A stretch of 64,000 bases of DNA from Burkholderia sp. Nafp2/4-1b (GCF_003635165.1 NZ_ML058597.1:1164916-1228915), one strand, 5' to 3'; positions 9,711 to 18,454 are shown, counted from the stretch's first letter. Notes: generated by a model from the letters alone, not told the origin. Numbers and translations: made by a program.

Positions 9711-9897
9711 GTGGGGGTATCGGCGGGTATCGGCGAGGGGGATCAAAACATGAAAAATATTAAAGATTCGACATCCGCGCCCCAAATACTCAATTGTTGG
9801 ATGCTTATGCGATTCCCGACACATTAACGTAGTCGCCTGTAAATAATGGATATTTTGATGTTGTCGCTTACCCTGATTTTTCGATAAAATTCGACAC
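9711..9897. promoter_or_regulatory. Divergent control region between binding-protein operon and LysR gene
   Basis: This A+T-rich stretch of 187 bp separates the two divergent genes and must carry both promoters. A 13-bp direct repeat, acatgaaaaatat, occurs at 9748-9760 and again at 9896-9908, where it covers the LysR start codon. An attcgaca-type string lies beside each copy. These are candidate contact sites for the LysR protein, but no symmetric T-N11-A box stands out clearly. Confidence 0.4.
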
Positions 9898-10791
9898 ATG
9901 AAAAATATCGAACAATTGCCGCACGATCCGCCGCTGCGCGCCGTCCGCGCGTTCGAGGCATTCGCACGTCTCGGCTCGGTCACCGCGGCCGCCCAGGAAC
10001 TCGACATCACGCCGTCCGCGGTCAGCCATCAGCTGCAACTGCTCGAAGCGTTCATCCAGACCCCGCTGACCGTGCGCGAAGGCCGGCTGCTCGCGCTCAC
10101 CGACGAAGGGCGCGACTACTACCGCTCGATCAGCGCCGCGTTCTCGGTGCTGCGCAGCGCGACGCGCTTCGTGCGCGACCGGTCGTCGCTGCGGCAGATC
10201 ACGATCAGCCTGATTCCGCTGCTCGGCATCGGCTGGTTCATTCCGCGGCTGCACGCGTTTCTCGCCGACAACACCGACGTCGACGTGACCGTGCTGTATG
10301 CGCATCACCGCAACTATCGAAGCGACGCGTCGGACCTGTCGATCCGCTTCGGCACCGGCGACTGGCCGGGCTACCGCTGCGAGCGGCTGCTGCCGGGCGC
10401 GATGGTGCCGATGTGCAGCCCGTCGTTCCTGAAGCGCCACGGGCCGTTCCGCACGCCGGCCGAGCTCGCGCGGGCGCCGCTCGTGCACGACGAGGATCGC
10501 AGCACCTGGGTCAACTGGCTGCAGGGCGCCGGCGTGCGGCACGTGTCGCATGCGGTGGGGCCGATGTTCGAGGACGGGCAACTGACGCTGAGCGCCGCGC
10601 GCGCGGATCTCGGCGCGGCGCTGCTGCGCGCGCCGCTGGTCGAACGCGAACTGGCCAGCGGCGAACTCGTGAAGCTGTTCGACCACGCGCTCGACGATGG
10701 CCGCGACTACTACCTGTGCACGCGCGAGGATGCCGACATGCCGGATGGCGCGCGGCGGCTCGCGGAGTGGCTGCGGCGGATGGCGGCGTAA
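9898..10791 (+). CDS. LysR-family transcriptional regulator (GcvA-like)
   Basis: A 297-aa LysR regulator. The winged HTH spans about residues 12-70 (LGSVTAAAQELDITPSAVSH is the recognition region), followed by a two-lobed effector domain with VPMCSPSFL and LVHDEDRSTWVNW, the pattern of the GcvA subgroup. It is divergent from the ATC/carbamoyl hydrolase operon across 187 bp, so it most likely controls that operon, and the effector could be the imported compound. The ATG was chosen because the HTH begins within 15 residues of it. Confidence 0.88.
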   Translation: MKNIEQLPHDPPLRAVRAFEAFARLGSVTAAAQELDITPSAVSHQLQLLEAFIQTPLTVREGRLLALTDEGRDYYRSISAAFSVLRSATRFVRDRSSLRQITISLIPLLGIGWFIPRLHAFLADNTDVDVTVLYAHHRNYRSDASDLSIRFGTGDWPGYRCERLLPGAMVPMCSPSFLKRHGPFRTPAELARAPLVHDEDRSTWVNWLQGAGVRHVSHAVGPMFEDGQLTLSAARADLGAALLRAPLVERELASGELVKLFDHALDDGRDYYLCTREDADMPDGARRLAEWLRRMAA

Positions 10792-10874
10792 GCCCGGCCA
10801 CGGTGGGCACGAAGCGCCGTTCGCATCGCCCGGCCCGTGCGGCATCTCGGTGCCTTGCGGACGGGCGCGCATGT

Positions 10875-10898
10875 ATATATGATATGCATATCATATAT
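10875..10898. promoter_or_regulatory. 24-bp perfect palindrome, likely toxin-antitoxin operator
   Basis: Twelve base pairs on each side of the centre at 10886/10887 are perfectly self-complementary and almost entirely A and T, unlike the surrounding G+C-rich DNA. It ends 11 bp before the antitoxin ATG, with GGAG (10900-10903) in between as ribosome site. Ribbon-helix-helix antitoxins bind short palindromes at their own promoter, so this is the expected autoregulatory operator. It may also contain the -10 element. Confidence 0.75.
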
Positions 10899-10909
10899 CG
10901 GAGAGTGTC

Positions 10910-11128
10910 ATGAGCCGCATCCTGATCGATCTGTCGAACGGCCAGCTCGACGAGCTGGCCGCCATCGTCGAGACTGAGCAACGCCCTCGCGCTGCGATCA
11001 TTCGCGATGCGATCGGCGCGTATATCGCGCAGCACAAGCGATCGCATGCCGACACCGTGTTCGGCCTCTGGAAGGATCGTGCGGTCGACGGGCTCACCTA
11101 TCAGGAGGCTCTGCGTTCGGAATGGTAA
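10910..11128 (+). CDS. Ribbon-helix-helix antitoxin (VapB/CopG type)
   Basis: A 72-aa protein with an N-terminal MetJ/Arc/CopG-like ribbon (SRILIDLSNGQLDELAAIV) and helix RAAIIRDAIGAYI, followed by a C-terminal tail ending in FGLWKDRAVDGLTYQEALRSEW-type sequence that would wrap the toxin. It is preceded by a 24-bp palindrome and a good GGAG ribosome site. Its stop overlaps a downstream ATG by 7 bp, the same arrangement seen again in front of the toxin. Antitoxin function is inferred from fold and linkage to a PIN toxin. Confidence 0.85.
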   Translation: MSRILIDLSNGQLDELAAIVETEQRPRAAIIRDAIGAYIAQHKRSHADTVFGLWKDRAVDGLTYQEALRSEW

Positions 11129-11298
11129 AAGCACTCATCGACACCCCTCGCGCGGCCGAATATCCGGTCCGCCTGCTGCCGGCCGACGCTCGCGTCGTGC
11201 AGCGCCAGCCGTCTCGCACCGACGCCACGTTCGGGCTCTGGGAATCGCGTGCGCTCGACGGGCTCGCCTATCAGGAGGCGCTGCGCGCGGAATGGTAA
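11122..11298 (+). CDS. Chimeric small ORF: toxin N-terminus joined to a second antitoxin tail
   Basis: This 58-codon frame starts MVKALIDT, nearly the start of the PIN toxin (MVNALFDT), and ends TFGLWESRALDGLAYQEALRAEW-like, nearly the antitoxin tail. The middle (from about 11150) also aligns loosely with the antitoxin DNA (gcagc...ttcgg.ctctgg). It overlaps the antitoxin stop at its 5' end and the toxin start at its 3' end, each by 7 bp. It is best explained as the scar of a tandem duplication of the module followed by a deletion. It may be untranslated debris, a coupling relay, or an extra toxin-neutralising peptide. Confidence 0.6.
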   Translation: MVKALIDTPRAAEYPVRLLPADARVVQRQPSRTDATFGLWESRALDGLAYQEALRAEW

Positions 11299-11657
11299 AC
11301 GCTCTCTTCGACACCAACATCCTGATCGACTATCTCGGTGGCGTGGAAGCCGCGCGCACGGAGCTGGCCCGCTACGACTACCGGGCGATCAGCATCGTGA
11401 CCTGGATGGAAATCCTGGTCGGTGCAACGGACCGCGACGACGCGGCGATCCGCACGTGGCTGTCGTCGTTCGACATCATCCCGCTCGATGGCACGGTCGC
11501 GAATCGCGCTGTAACGATTCGCAAGGAACGCCGCATTCGGTTGCCCGATGCAATCGTCTGGGCGTCCGCGCAAGTGAACAGCCTGCTGCTCGTGTCGCGC
11601 AACACGAAGGATTTCCCCGTGACCGAACCGGGTGTGCGCGCGCCCTATCGGATCTAG
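11292..11657 (+). CDS. PIN-domain ribonuclease toxin (VapC-like)
   Basis: A 121-aa PIN-domain protein. The acidic residues that bind metal in VapC endoribonucleases are all present: D7 (ALFDTN), E40 (TWMEILVG), D86 (RLPDAIVWA) and D107 (RNTKDF), so it should be active. The ATG at 11292 lies inside the TAA-overlapping end of the preceding small ORF, implying translational coupling. VapC toxins cleave specific tRNAs or rRNA; the target here is unknown. It forms one operon with the antitoxin and the chimeric ORF. Confidence 0.85.
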   Translation: MVNALFDTNILIDYLGGVEAARTELARYDYRAISIVTWMEILVGATDRDDAAIRTWLSSFDIIPLDGTVANRAVTIRKERRIRLPDAIVWASAQVNSLLLVSRNTKDFPVTEPGVRAPYRI

Positions 11658-11714
11658 CGCGCGCGGAGTCCGTCATGCGTGACGGACTTCCGCCCGCCTC
11701 GTTGCCGCCGCAGG

Positions 11715-12416
11715 TCACACCGCTCGCCCCCAGCCGCGCTCGGCCGCATACGCGACCGTCGCGCGCGCGAGTTCCTGCGTGCTGTCGACCAGCGCGAACG
11801 GCGCATCGCGCAATGCACGCGCGGCGATCGGAATTTCCGTGCAGCCCATCACCGCGACGCCCACGTCGCGCCGCGCGAGCGTCGCGAGCGCACGTGACAG
11901 GCACCGCACCGACGCCTCGATCTTCCCCGCCTTGACGGCCACGATGCACGCGGCAATGTCGCGCTGCGCGGCCATGCCCGGCACCACCGGCTCGAAGCCG
12001 CGCGCCCGCAGCGCCGTCTGGTAGAAGCCCGACACCAGCGTGCCGCCGGTGGCCAGCACCGCGACGCGCCGCACACCGGTCGGCAGCGCGGCCACCGACG
12101 CATCGACGATATGCAGGATCGGCACCACGCTGTGCGCGCGTAGCGGTGCATACCAGTGATGCGCGGAATTGCACGGGATCGCGATCACGTCGACGCCGCA
12201 GCGGTTCAGCAACGCGACGCCGTCGAGCAGCGCCGGCAGCGGATCGGGGCCGCCGTCGACGATCGCGCACGAGCGATCGGGTGTGTGCGTCAGGTTCGCG
12301 ACGAGCATCGGCAGGTGTTCCTGATCGCAGCGCGCACGCGTGAGGCGAATCACGCGATGCATGAAGTCGACCGTGGCCAGCGGTCCCATTCCGCCCAATA
12401 CGCCGACGAGCGCCAT
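11715..12416 (-). CDS. Aspartate/glutamate racemase family protein
   Basis: A 233-aa cofactor-independent racemase. It has the signature GVLGGMGPLAT at the N-terminus and the two catalytic cysteines, C82 in PCNSAH and C192 in GCTEIP, which deprotonate either face of the amino acid. It should interconvert L- and D-aspartate or glutamate. It is the last gene of an operon 10 bp after a dicarboxylate/amino-acid symporter and a solute-binding protein, so the imported substrate is likely an acidic amino acid, perhaps the D form (inference). Confidence 0.88.
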   Translation of the reverse strand: MALVGVLGGMGPLATVDFMHRVIRLTRARCDQEHLPMLVANLTHTPDRSCAIVDGGPDPLPALLDGVALLNRCGVDVIAIPCNSAHHWYAPLRAHSVVPILHIVDASVAALPTGVRRVAVLATGGTLVSGFYQTALRARGFEPVVPGMAAQRDIAACIVAVKAGKIEASVRCLSRALATLARRDVGVAVMGCTEIPIAARALRDAPFALVDSTQELARATVAYAAERGWGRAV

Positions 12417-12426
12417 GATGCCTCCT

Positions 12427-13731
12427 TCACGCGCGCGGCGGCCGCGCGCAGATTGCGGATACGACGGCCGCGTTGCCGATCACCAGCAACAGCGTGCGCA
12501 ATATCTCGCAGAACGGATCGACCGCCGCGAACAGCACGAACGCGGCCTCGAACGGCAGGTGCAGCGCCGCGCACGCCATGCCGGCGAGCGACACCGTCAC
12601 GACGCCCGACGTGCCGGTCGACGCGAATCCGGCGAGCACCGACGCGACCAGCACGACGCACAGCTCGCCGGGGCCGAGCGAGCGCTCGTAGAGCTGCGCG
12701 ACGAACAGCGTCGCGCTCGCGTAATAGACCATCGGGCCGATGCGCAGCAGCGACACCGCGAGCGGCACGACCAGCTCGACGCGCGCGCGGGCAAAGCCGA
12801 ATCCGTCGGCCAGGCACTCGATCATGCTCGGCATGCAGGCCACGCTGCTGCGCGTGGCGAGCGCCATCGCGAAGGGTGTGCGCAAGCCGGCGAGCGTCCC
12901 GGCCAGCGTCGTGCCCGAGCGCTTCCAGATCACGACGATCGCCACCACGATCAGCACGAGCGCGACGATGGCGAACGCCGCGACGAAGCGGACCATCGCC
13001 TCGAGCGGCCCGAACCCCGACGTGCCGATCTGCGCGGCGCCGCCGCAGAACAGCACGATCGGCGTCGGATACGCGAGCCAGTGCATGATCTTCTGGCACG
13101 TGAAATACACGGTCTCGAGCGTCTGGCTCAGCGCCGACGAGATGCTCGCGGGCACGCGCCCCGACGCGAAGCCGAAGAACAGCGAGAACACCAGCGCCTT
13201 CAGCGTGTCGCCGCTTGCCAGCGCCGCGAAGAAGTTGCCCGGCACGAGCGCGATCAGCATGTCGGCGAGGCCCGACGACTTCTCCGCGGGATCGGTGCCG
13301 TACAGCGTCATCACGGTGTCGCTCGCCGCGCCGTCGCTGCCGACCAGCGCGCCGAACGCCTTCAGCGTCGCGTTCGACAGGTGCTCGCCCGGCCGCATCG
13401 CGACCAGCACGACCGCGCCGACCACCACGACGAACACCGACACGCAGCCGAAGATCGCGATCACGCGCATCACGAGATCCGACGCGCTGCCGTCGCGCAG
13501 CAGCCGCTGCAGGCTGAAGATCACGGCCGCCGTCATGAACGGCAGCGCCGTCATCTTCAGCAGGCCGACGTACACCTCGCCCACGTAGTCGAACTTCGGT
13601 GCGGCAGCGGGCCACAGCACGCCCGCCACGATGCCGAGCGCGAGGCTGCCGAATACGGTCAGCGGATGGATCGCGAACGCATGCAGCCGCTCGATGCGGG
13701 GCGCGATCCGGATGGTCTCGTTCATGTTCAT
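12427..13731 (-). CDS. Dicarboxylate/amino acid:cation symporter (DAACS family)
   Basis: A 434-aa inner-membrane secondary transporter with about eight hydrophobic segments and the re-entrant serine-rich signature ATRSSVACMPS of the GltP/DctA family. The start MNMNETIR at 13731 follows the upstream gene's stop (13734) by 2 bp, so they are co-transcribed. The neighbours are a solute-binding protein and an Asp/Glu racemase. The substrate is probably aspartate, glutamate or a C4-dicarboxylate, taken up with Na+ or H+. Confidence 0.88.
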   Translation of the reverse strand: MNMNETIRIAPRIERLHAFAIHPLTVFGSLALGIVAGVLWPAAAPKFDYVGEVYVGLLKMTALPFMTAAVIFSLQRLLRDGSASDLVMRVIAIFGCVSVFVVVVGAVVLVAMRPGEHLSNATLKAFGALVGSDGAASDTVMTLYGTDPAEKSSGLADMLIALVPGNFFAALASGDTLKALVFSLFFGFASGRVPASISSALSQTLETVYFTCQKIMHWLAYPTPIVLFCGGAAQIGTSGFGPLEAMVRFVAAFAIVALVLIVVAIVVIWKRSGTTLAGTLAGLRTPFAMALATRSSVACMPSMIECLADGFGFARARVELVVPLAVSLLRIGPMVYYASATLFVAQLYERSLGPGELCVVLVASVLAGFASTGTSGVVTVSLAGMACAALHLPFEAAFVLFAAVDPFCEILRTLLLVIGNAAVVSAICARPPRA

Positions 13732-13733
13732 GG

Positions 13734-14687
13734 TCAATGGCCCATCGCATCGAGCAGGGATTTCACGTCGAGCCGCTTGTTGCGCTCGGCCAGGAACTGG
13801 TTGACGAACGCGAGCAGCGTCGGCTCGGACACCGGCACGCCGATGGCGAGCGCATCGGTGAGGTCGTCGAAGGTCGCCACGCGCAGCCGGATCGGCGCGG
13901 TCGAGTCGTCGTGCATCACGAGCTTGATGGCGAGCTCGTCGCGATACACGGCCGTGACCGCGCCGCCGTTCAGCGCGTCGAGCGTCGCCGGCCAGCTCGG
14001 ATAGGCGCGCACCTGCGCGGCCGGGAAGTCGTTGCGCACGTATTCGGCGTACGCCGAGCCCGCGACGACGCCGATCGTGCCGCGGTAGTCGCGCACGACT
14101 TCCGGCAGCGACCGGCCTTTCGCGAGTTCCGCGAAGCCGACGCGGTTGATCAGCAGCGCGCGCCGCAGGCTGATGTACGGCGTGCTGAAGCGGATCGTCT
14201 GCGCCCGCGGCAACGTACGCGACAGCTTGCTGATCGCGACGTCGGCCTGCCCCGTCGCAAGAAGACGAACGACGTCGTCGAAGGTGCGCGCGTCTCGGTC
14301 GAACTGCACCGACACGCCGAGCTTCTTCGCGAGTGCGTCGGCGAGATCGATGTCGACGCCCGCCAGCGCGCCGTTGCGCGACATGAAGAACGGCGGCTGA
14401 TCGACCCCGAGCACCGCGACGACGAGCGTGCCGCGCGTGGCGATGCGCGCGAACTCCGGCGCGAGCAGCCTGCCGTCGGGCATCGGTACGAGGCCGGTCG
14501 ACGTGGTGGCGGGCGGCGTCGTCGGGATGTATGGGTCGACGGCCAGCGCCGGTACGGCACAGCACGCGGCAATGAGCGCGCAGCCCGCGCCGCGCATGGT
14601 TGGATGCACGGCGCATCGGCGCCGGGGAAGGATGCCGCGGAACCACGCAAGCAGCGCGCGCGCGGCGCGTCCGGAAGAGACGTTCAT
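13734..14687 (-). CDS. Polar amino-acid-type solute-binding protein (type II fold)
   Basis: A periplasmic binding protein of the extracellular solute-binding family 3 (LVVAVLGVDQPPFF, VDIDLADALAKKLGVSVQF, GQADVAISKLSRTL). Such proteins normally serve ABC importers, yet the next gene is a DAACS symporter and there is no ABC permease nearby. The start at 14687 gives a long basic N-region; an internal ATG at 14597 gives a compact signal peptide (MRGAGCALIAACCAVPALA) and may be the true start. Neither has a strong ribosome site. Confidence 0.78.
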   Translation of the reverse strand: MNVSSGRAARALLAWFRGILPRRRCAVHPTMRGAGCALIAACCAVPALAVDPYIPTTPPATTSTGLVPMPDGRLLAPEFARIATRGTLVVAVLGVDQPPFFMSRNGALAGVDIDLADALAKKLGVSVQFDRDARTFDDVVRLLATGQADVAISKLSRTLPRAQTIRFSTPYISLRRALLINRVGFAELAKGRSLPEVVRDYRGTIGVVAGSAYAEYVRNDFPAAQVRAYPSWPATLDALNGGAVTAVYRDELAIKLVMHDDSTAPIRLRVATFDDLTDALAIGVPVSEPTLLAFVNQFLAERNKRLDVKSLLDAMGH

Positions 14688-15026
14688 GGCGCAGTGAGCG
14701 AAGAGAGTCGAACGACCGCGCTGCCGTTCGTGCGAACGCGCGCCGGGCCCTTGCGCGGGGCGCCGCACCGTTGCCCGGCGCCGGCCCCCCGCACGCCCAA
14801 TGTGTCAGAAGCGCGCCGCGGCCGAAATCGGCCGGAAGACCCGGCCCGGATGGCACGGGCCCGCGGGAAGCCCCGCCCGAAGCCCGCCCGAAGCCCCGCC
14901 GGAACAGGGGCCGGAAGCAGATAGGAATTCCCGATGCCCTGGATTGAAACAAGCAATTTCACAACCCGAGGGTGAACCCGGATACTGGCAACACTTCATC
15001 AACACCCAAGCAAAGGAACCCGCAAG
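14688..15026. other. Intergenic region upstream of ahpC
   Basis: This 339-bp gap holds the divergent promoters of the binding-protein/symporter operon and of ahpC. Around 14868-14905 there is a short run of tandem G+C-rich repeats (units like cccgaagcccgc). From 14935 onward base composition drops and the ahpC promoter and leader follow. No coding frame in it looks real, and no OxyR box could be assigned with confidence. Confidence 0.4.
14958..14986 (+). promoter_or_regulatory. Candidate sigma-70 promoter of ahpC-ahpF
   Basis: TTCACA (14958-14963), a 17-bp spacer and GATACT (14981-14986) give a plausible vegetative promoter about 40 bp before the ahpC ATG. The region just upstream is locally A+T-rich. 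Peroxide control by OxyR is common for ahpC, but the site is not obvious here. Confidence 0.45.
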
Positions 15027-15590
15027 ATGCCGATCATCAACACCCAAATCAAGCCGTTCAAGGCAACCGCATACCACAACGGCGATTTCGTGACCGTGAC
15101 CGAAGAGAACTTCAAGGGCAAGTGGTCCGTCGTCGTGTTCTACCCGGCCGACTTCACGTTCGTCTGCCCGACCGAGCTGGGCGACCTCGCCGACCGCTAC
15201 GCGGAATTCCAGAAGCTGGGTGTCGAAATCTATGGTGTGTCGACCGATACGCACTTCACGCACAAGGCATGGCACGACACGTCGGACACGATCGGCAAGA
15301 TCAAGTACCCGATGATCGGCGACCCGACGCTCACGCTGTCGCGCAACTTCGACGTGCTGATCGAGGAAGAAGGGATGACGCTGCGCGGCACGTTCGTGAT
15401 CAACCCGGAAGGCGAGATCAAGCTGTGCGAAATCCACGACAACGGCATCGGCCGCGACGCGGGCGAGCTGCTGCGCAAGGTGCAGGCTGCGCAATACATC
15501 GCGGCGCACCCGGGTGAAGTGTGCCCGGCCAAGTGGACGCCGGGTGCCGAAACGCTGACCCCGTCGCTCGACCTGATCGGCAAGATCTAA
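15027..15590 (+). CDS. ahpC: Alkyl hydroperoxide reductase subunit C (peroxiredoxin)
   Basis: A typical 2-Cys peroxiredoxin (187 aa, the usual length). The peroxidatic Cys is C47 in [12 protein letters not shown] and the resolving Cys is C166 in GEVCPAKW, exactly as in enterobacterial AhpC. It reduces H2O2, organic peroxides and peroxynitrite in the cytoplasm and is recycled by AhpF, the next gene. It is preceded by an AAAGGA ribosome site. The gap to ahpF is 128 bp. Confidence 0.97.
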   Translation: MPIINTQIKPFKATAYHNGDFVTVTEENFKGKWSVVVFYPADFTFVCPTELGDLADRYAEFQKLGVEIYGVSTDTHFTHKAWHDTSDTIGKIKYPMIGDPTLTLSRNFDVLIEEEGMTLRGTFVINPEGEIKLCEIHDNGIGRDAGELLRKVQAAQYIAAHPGEVCPAKWTPGAETLTPSLDLIGKI

Positions 15591-15718
15591 GGGTCGCCCG
15601 GCGCGCCTCGCACGAGGCGCGCCACCCGCACCCAGCCGGGCCGCCGCCTCCCGCGGCCCGCGCCCTCCTCCGGCACGACGTGCCCGAGCAGCCCAATCAA
15701 TACGGAATCCGAAACGCC

Positions 15719-17317
15719 ATGCTCGACGCCAATCTCAAGAACCAACTGAAAGCGTACCTCGAAAAGATCACGCGCCCGATCGAACTCGTCGCGTCGCTCG
15801 ACGACAGCGCGAAATCGCAGGAACTGCTTGCGCTGCTGAACGAGATTGCGTCGCTGACGTCGCGCGTGACCGTGACCGAACGCCGCGACGACGCCGAACG
15901 CAAGCCGTCGTTCTCGATCGGCGAGCCCGGCAAGCCGGCCGGCATCCGCTTCGCCGGTATTCCGATGGGCCATGAATTCACGTCGCTCGTGCTCGCGCTG
16001 CTGCAGACGGGCGGCCATCCGATCAAGCTCGACGACGACGTGATCGACCAGATCCGCGCGCTCGACGGCGACTACGCGTTCGAAACGTATTTCTCGCTGT
16101 CGTGCCAGAACTGCCCGGAAGTCGTGCAGGCGCTGAACGTCATGTCGCTGATCAACCCGCGCATCCGTCACGTTGCGATCGACGGCGCACTGTTCCAGAA
16201 CGAAGTCGAAGCGCGCCAGATCATGGCGGTGCCGACGATGTTCCTGAACGGCGCATCGTTCGGCCAGGGCCGCAGCAGCGTGAAGGAAATCCTCGCGAAG
16301 CTCGACACGGGCGCGAGCGAACGCGCCGCGAAGTCGCTCGAGAACAAGCCGGTGTTCGACACGCTGATCGTCGGCGGCGGGCCGGCAGGCGCGGCCGCGG
16401 CGATCTACTCCGCACGCAAGGGCATCGCGACGGGCGTCGTCGCCGAGCGTTTCGGCGGCCAGGTGCTCGACACGATGGCGATCGAGAACTTCGTGTCGGT
16501 GCAGGAAACCGAAGGGCCGAAGTTCGCGGCCGAGCTCGAGCAGCACGTGAAGCAGTACGACGTCGACATCATGGATGTCCAGCGCGCCGACGCGCTGATT
16601 CCGGGCGACGTGCACCAGATCCGTCTCGCGAACGGCGCGGTGCTGAAGGCGAAGACGATCGTTCTCGCGACCGGCGCGCGCTGGCGCGAAATCAACGTGC
16701 CGGGCGAGCGCGAATACCGCAACCGCGGTGTCGCGTACTGCCCGCACTGCGACGGCCCGCTGTTCAAGGGCAAGCGCGTTGCGGTGGTGGGCGGCGGCAA
16801 CTCGGGCGTCGAGGCCGCGATCGACCTGGCCGGCATCGTGAAGGAAGTCACGCTCGTCGAGTTCGGCGCGCAACTGCGCGCGGACGAGGTGCTGCAGCGC
16901 AAGCTGCGCAGCCTGCCGAACGTGACGATCGTCACGCAGGCGCAGACGACCGAGCTGACCGGCGACGGCAGCAAGCTGAACGGGCTCGTCTACAAGGATT
17001 TGCGCTCGGGCGAAACGCAGCGGGTCGAACTCGAAGGCGTGTTCGTGCAGATCGGCCTCGTGCCGAACACCGAATGGCTGAAGGGCACGGTCGAACTGTC
17101 GAAGCACGGCGAGATCGTCGTCGACGCACGCGGTGCGACGTCGGTACCGGGCGTGTTTGCCGCCGGCGATGTGACGACGGTGCCGTTCAAGCAGATCGTG
17201 ATCGCGGTGGGCGAAGGCGCGAAGGCGTCGCTCGGCGCGTTCGACTACCTGATCCGGCAGGACGCAACGCCGGCCGCGGCCGACGCGCCGCAGGCCGAAG
17301 AAGCGCTCGCCGCGTAA
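15719..17317 (+). CDS. ahpF: Alkyl hydroperoxide reductase subunit F
   Basis: A 532-aa FAD/NADH-dependent disulfide reductase that passes electrons to AhpC. The N-terminal tandem thioredoxin fold carries the redox pair C129-C132 (SCQNCP). The thioredoxin-reductase part has the FAD site [17 protein letters not shown], the second redox pair C341-C344 (YCPHCDG) and the NAD(H) site [12 protein letters not shown]. The ATG at 15719 gives the family's normal N-terminus ([17 protein letters not shown]); longer in-frame starts overlapping ahpC are unlikely. A strong terminator follows. Confidence 0.97.
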   Translation: MLDANLKNQLKAYLEKITRPIELVASLDDSAKSQELLALLNEIASLTSRVTVTERRDDAERKPSFSIGEPGKPAGIRFAGIPMGHEFTSLVLALLQTGGHPIKLDDDVIDQIRALDGDYAFETYFSLSCQNCPEVVQALNVMSLINPRIRHVAIDGALFQNEVEARQIMAVPTMFLNGASFGQGRSSVKEILAKLDTGASERAAKSLENKPVFDTLIVGGGPAGAAAAIYSARKGIATGVVAERFGGQVLDTMAIENFVSVQETEGPKFAAELEQHVKQYDVDIMDVQRADALIPGDVHQIRLANGAVLKAKTIVLATGARWREINVPGEREYRNRGVAYCPHCDGPLFKGKRVAVVGGGNSGVEAAIDLAGIVKEVTLVEFGAQLRADEVLQRKLRSLPNVTIVTQAQTTELTGDGSKLNGLVYKDLRSGETQRVELEGVFVQIGLVPNTEWLKGTVELSKHGEIVVDARGATSVPGVFAAGDVTTVPFKQIVIAVGEGAKASLGAFDYLIRQDATPAAADAPQAEEALAA

Positions 17318-17354
17318 CGCGCGGCGACACACCGCACAGGTTCGTCTCTCTTGG

Positions 17355-17390
17355 CCCCGCACGCCCTGGTCGGCGTGCGGGGTCCTTTTT
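17355..17390 (+). terminator. Rho-independent terminator of ahpCF
   Basis: An 11-bp perfect G+C-rich stem (17355-17365 with 17372-17382), a 6-base loop and a tccttttt tail form a textbook intrinsic terminator 38 bp after the ahpF stop. Confidence 0.9.
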
Positions 17391-17434
17391 CATCCGACGT
17401 AAAGCGGCGCGGCGCGAGCGCGGCGCCCCGATTC

Positions 17435-18244
17435 TCACTGTGAGACGGCCGGACTAGCATTCGCCGGCGCGGATGCCTTGAAGCTGCTCGACTGCCTGAC
17501 CAGTTGCTCGGTCATCGCGGCGGCCACCGAGTTTCCACCGGCCGACGTGCGCGGTCGTTCGCCGCTCACCGGCGCGACGTATTGCGGCGGCGGCAACGAC
17601 GGATCGAGCTTCGCCGATTCGCGCACGAGTTCAGCGGTTTCGGGGGTTTCGGCTTTCATCGCGGGCGCCGCTGCGGCATGCCGGTCGAGCCCGTCGCGCT
17701 TGCGAGCCGCGTGCTGCGGCGACTGATACGGCTGCTGGCTCGGCCGGCTCGCCTGGGCCGCCTGAACCGGCGGTGCCGAGCGCACGGGCTGCGCCGCTTG
17801 CACGGGGGCTTGTACCGGCGCTTGCACGGGCTGCGGGGAATTCGTCTTCGCCGGGGTCGCATCCTCCGGCTCGACCGTCACGACGTGGACGGTGGGCGGA
17901 GGCGCGCTCGGTTTCGCCGGGCGCGCCTGCGCGGCGATCACCGGCACGACGGCAGCGGATGCCGGCGCGGCAGCCACGGCACGCGGCGGCACGGCCGCTT
18001 GTTGTGGCACGGCGTCGTCCACATGCGCGGACGGCACGGCAGCCGCCGCAGGCGGCGCGATCGAGCCTTGCGCGGTATGGCCGTCGTTCGGGGCCGCTAC
18101 GGCGGCGGGAGGGGTGGCGGAGTCGCCGATGCCGGCCTCCGCGATCGCGCGGTGGTCCGCACGCAGGAGCATCACGTAGCCGCTGCCTGCCGCGGCAACC
18201 AGCAGTCCGCCGGCGATCATCAAGGTTTTACGAGTACGGGTCAT
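17435..18244 (-). CDS. Membrane-anchored Ala/Pro/Gln-rich protein of unknown function
   Basis: A 269-aa protein with one N-terminal hydrophobic helix (residues ~8-27, MIAGGLLVAAAGSGYVMLL) after a basic start, so it is probably anchored in the inner membrane with the rest in the periplasm. The remainder is low-complexity, dominated by A, P, V and Q, with a short tandem repeat (PVQA three times around residues 138-150). No enzymatic domain is recognised. It stands alone, convergent with ahpF. Composition suggests a flexible spacer across the periplasm, like TonB-type or cell-wall-associated proteins, but there is no TonB C-domain. Confidence 0.7.
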   Translation of the reverse strand: MTRTRKTLMIAGGLLVAAAGSGYVMLLRADHRAIAEAGIGDSATPPAAVAAPNDGHTAQGSIAPPAAAAVPSAHVDDAVPQQAAVPPRAVAAAPASAAVVPVIAAQARPAKPSAPPPTVHVVTVEPEDATPAKTNSPQPVQAPVQAPVQAAQPVRSAPPVQAAQASRPSQQPYQSPQHAARKRDGLDRHAAAAPAMKAETPETAELVRESAKLDPSLPPPQYVAPVSGERPRTSAGGNSVAAAMTEQLVRQSSSFKASAPANASPAVSQ

Positions 18245-18454
18245 GCTTGCTCACCGATCGAATCGACGTGAACAAGCGATCATACGCGTGGGATCGCCGT
18301 CAATGCCATACGAATACATTTCGTTGCATTGATGTCGACCCAGTTCGCCGCAGGCCGTGCAGGGCCGCGCCGCCGACCCCGTTTTCGGGCGCTTCGACCC
18401 CGTCCGCTTTCCGCCCAGCGGGCGGACGATCTCACCGATACGCGCACGCGGCGC

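Noticed and set aside
12340-14004. A 554-codon + strand frame opposite the symporter and binding-protein genes
   Set aside because: Its composition is Arg/His-rich and it covers two well-defined minus-strand genes.
14688-15026. A possible OxyR operator in front of ahpC
   Set aside because: ahpC is often OxyR-controlled, but no four-part ATAG-type pattern with proper spacing could be read, so no site is claimed.
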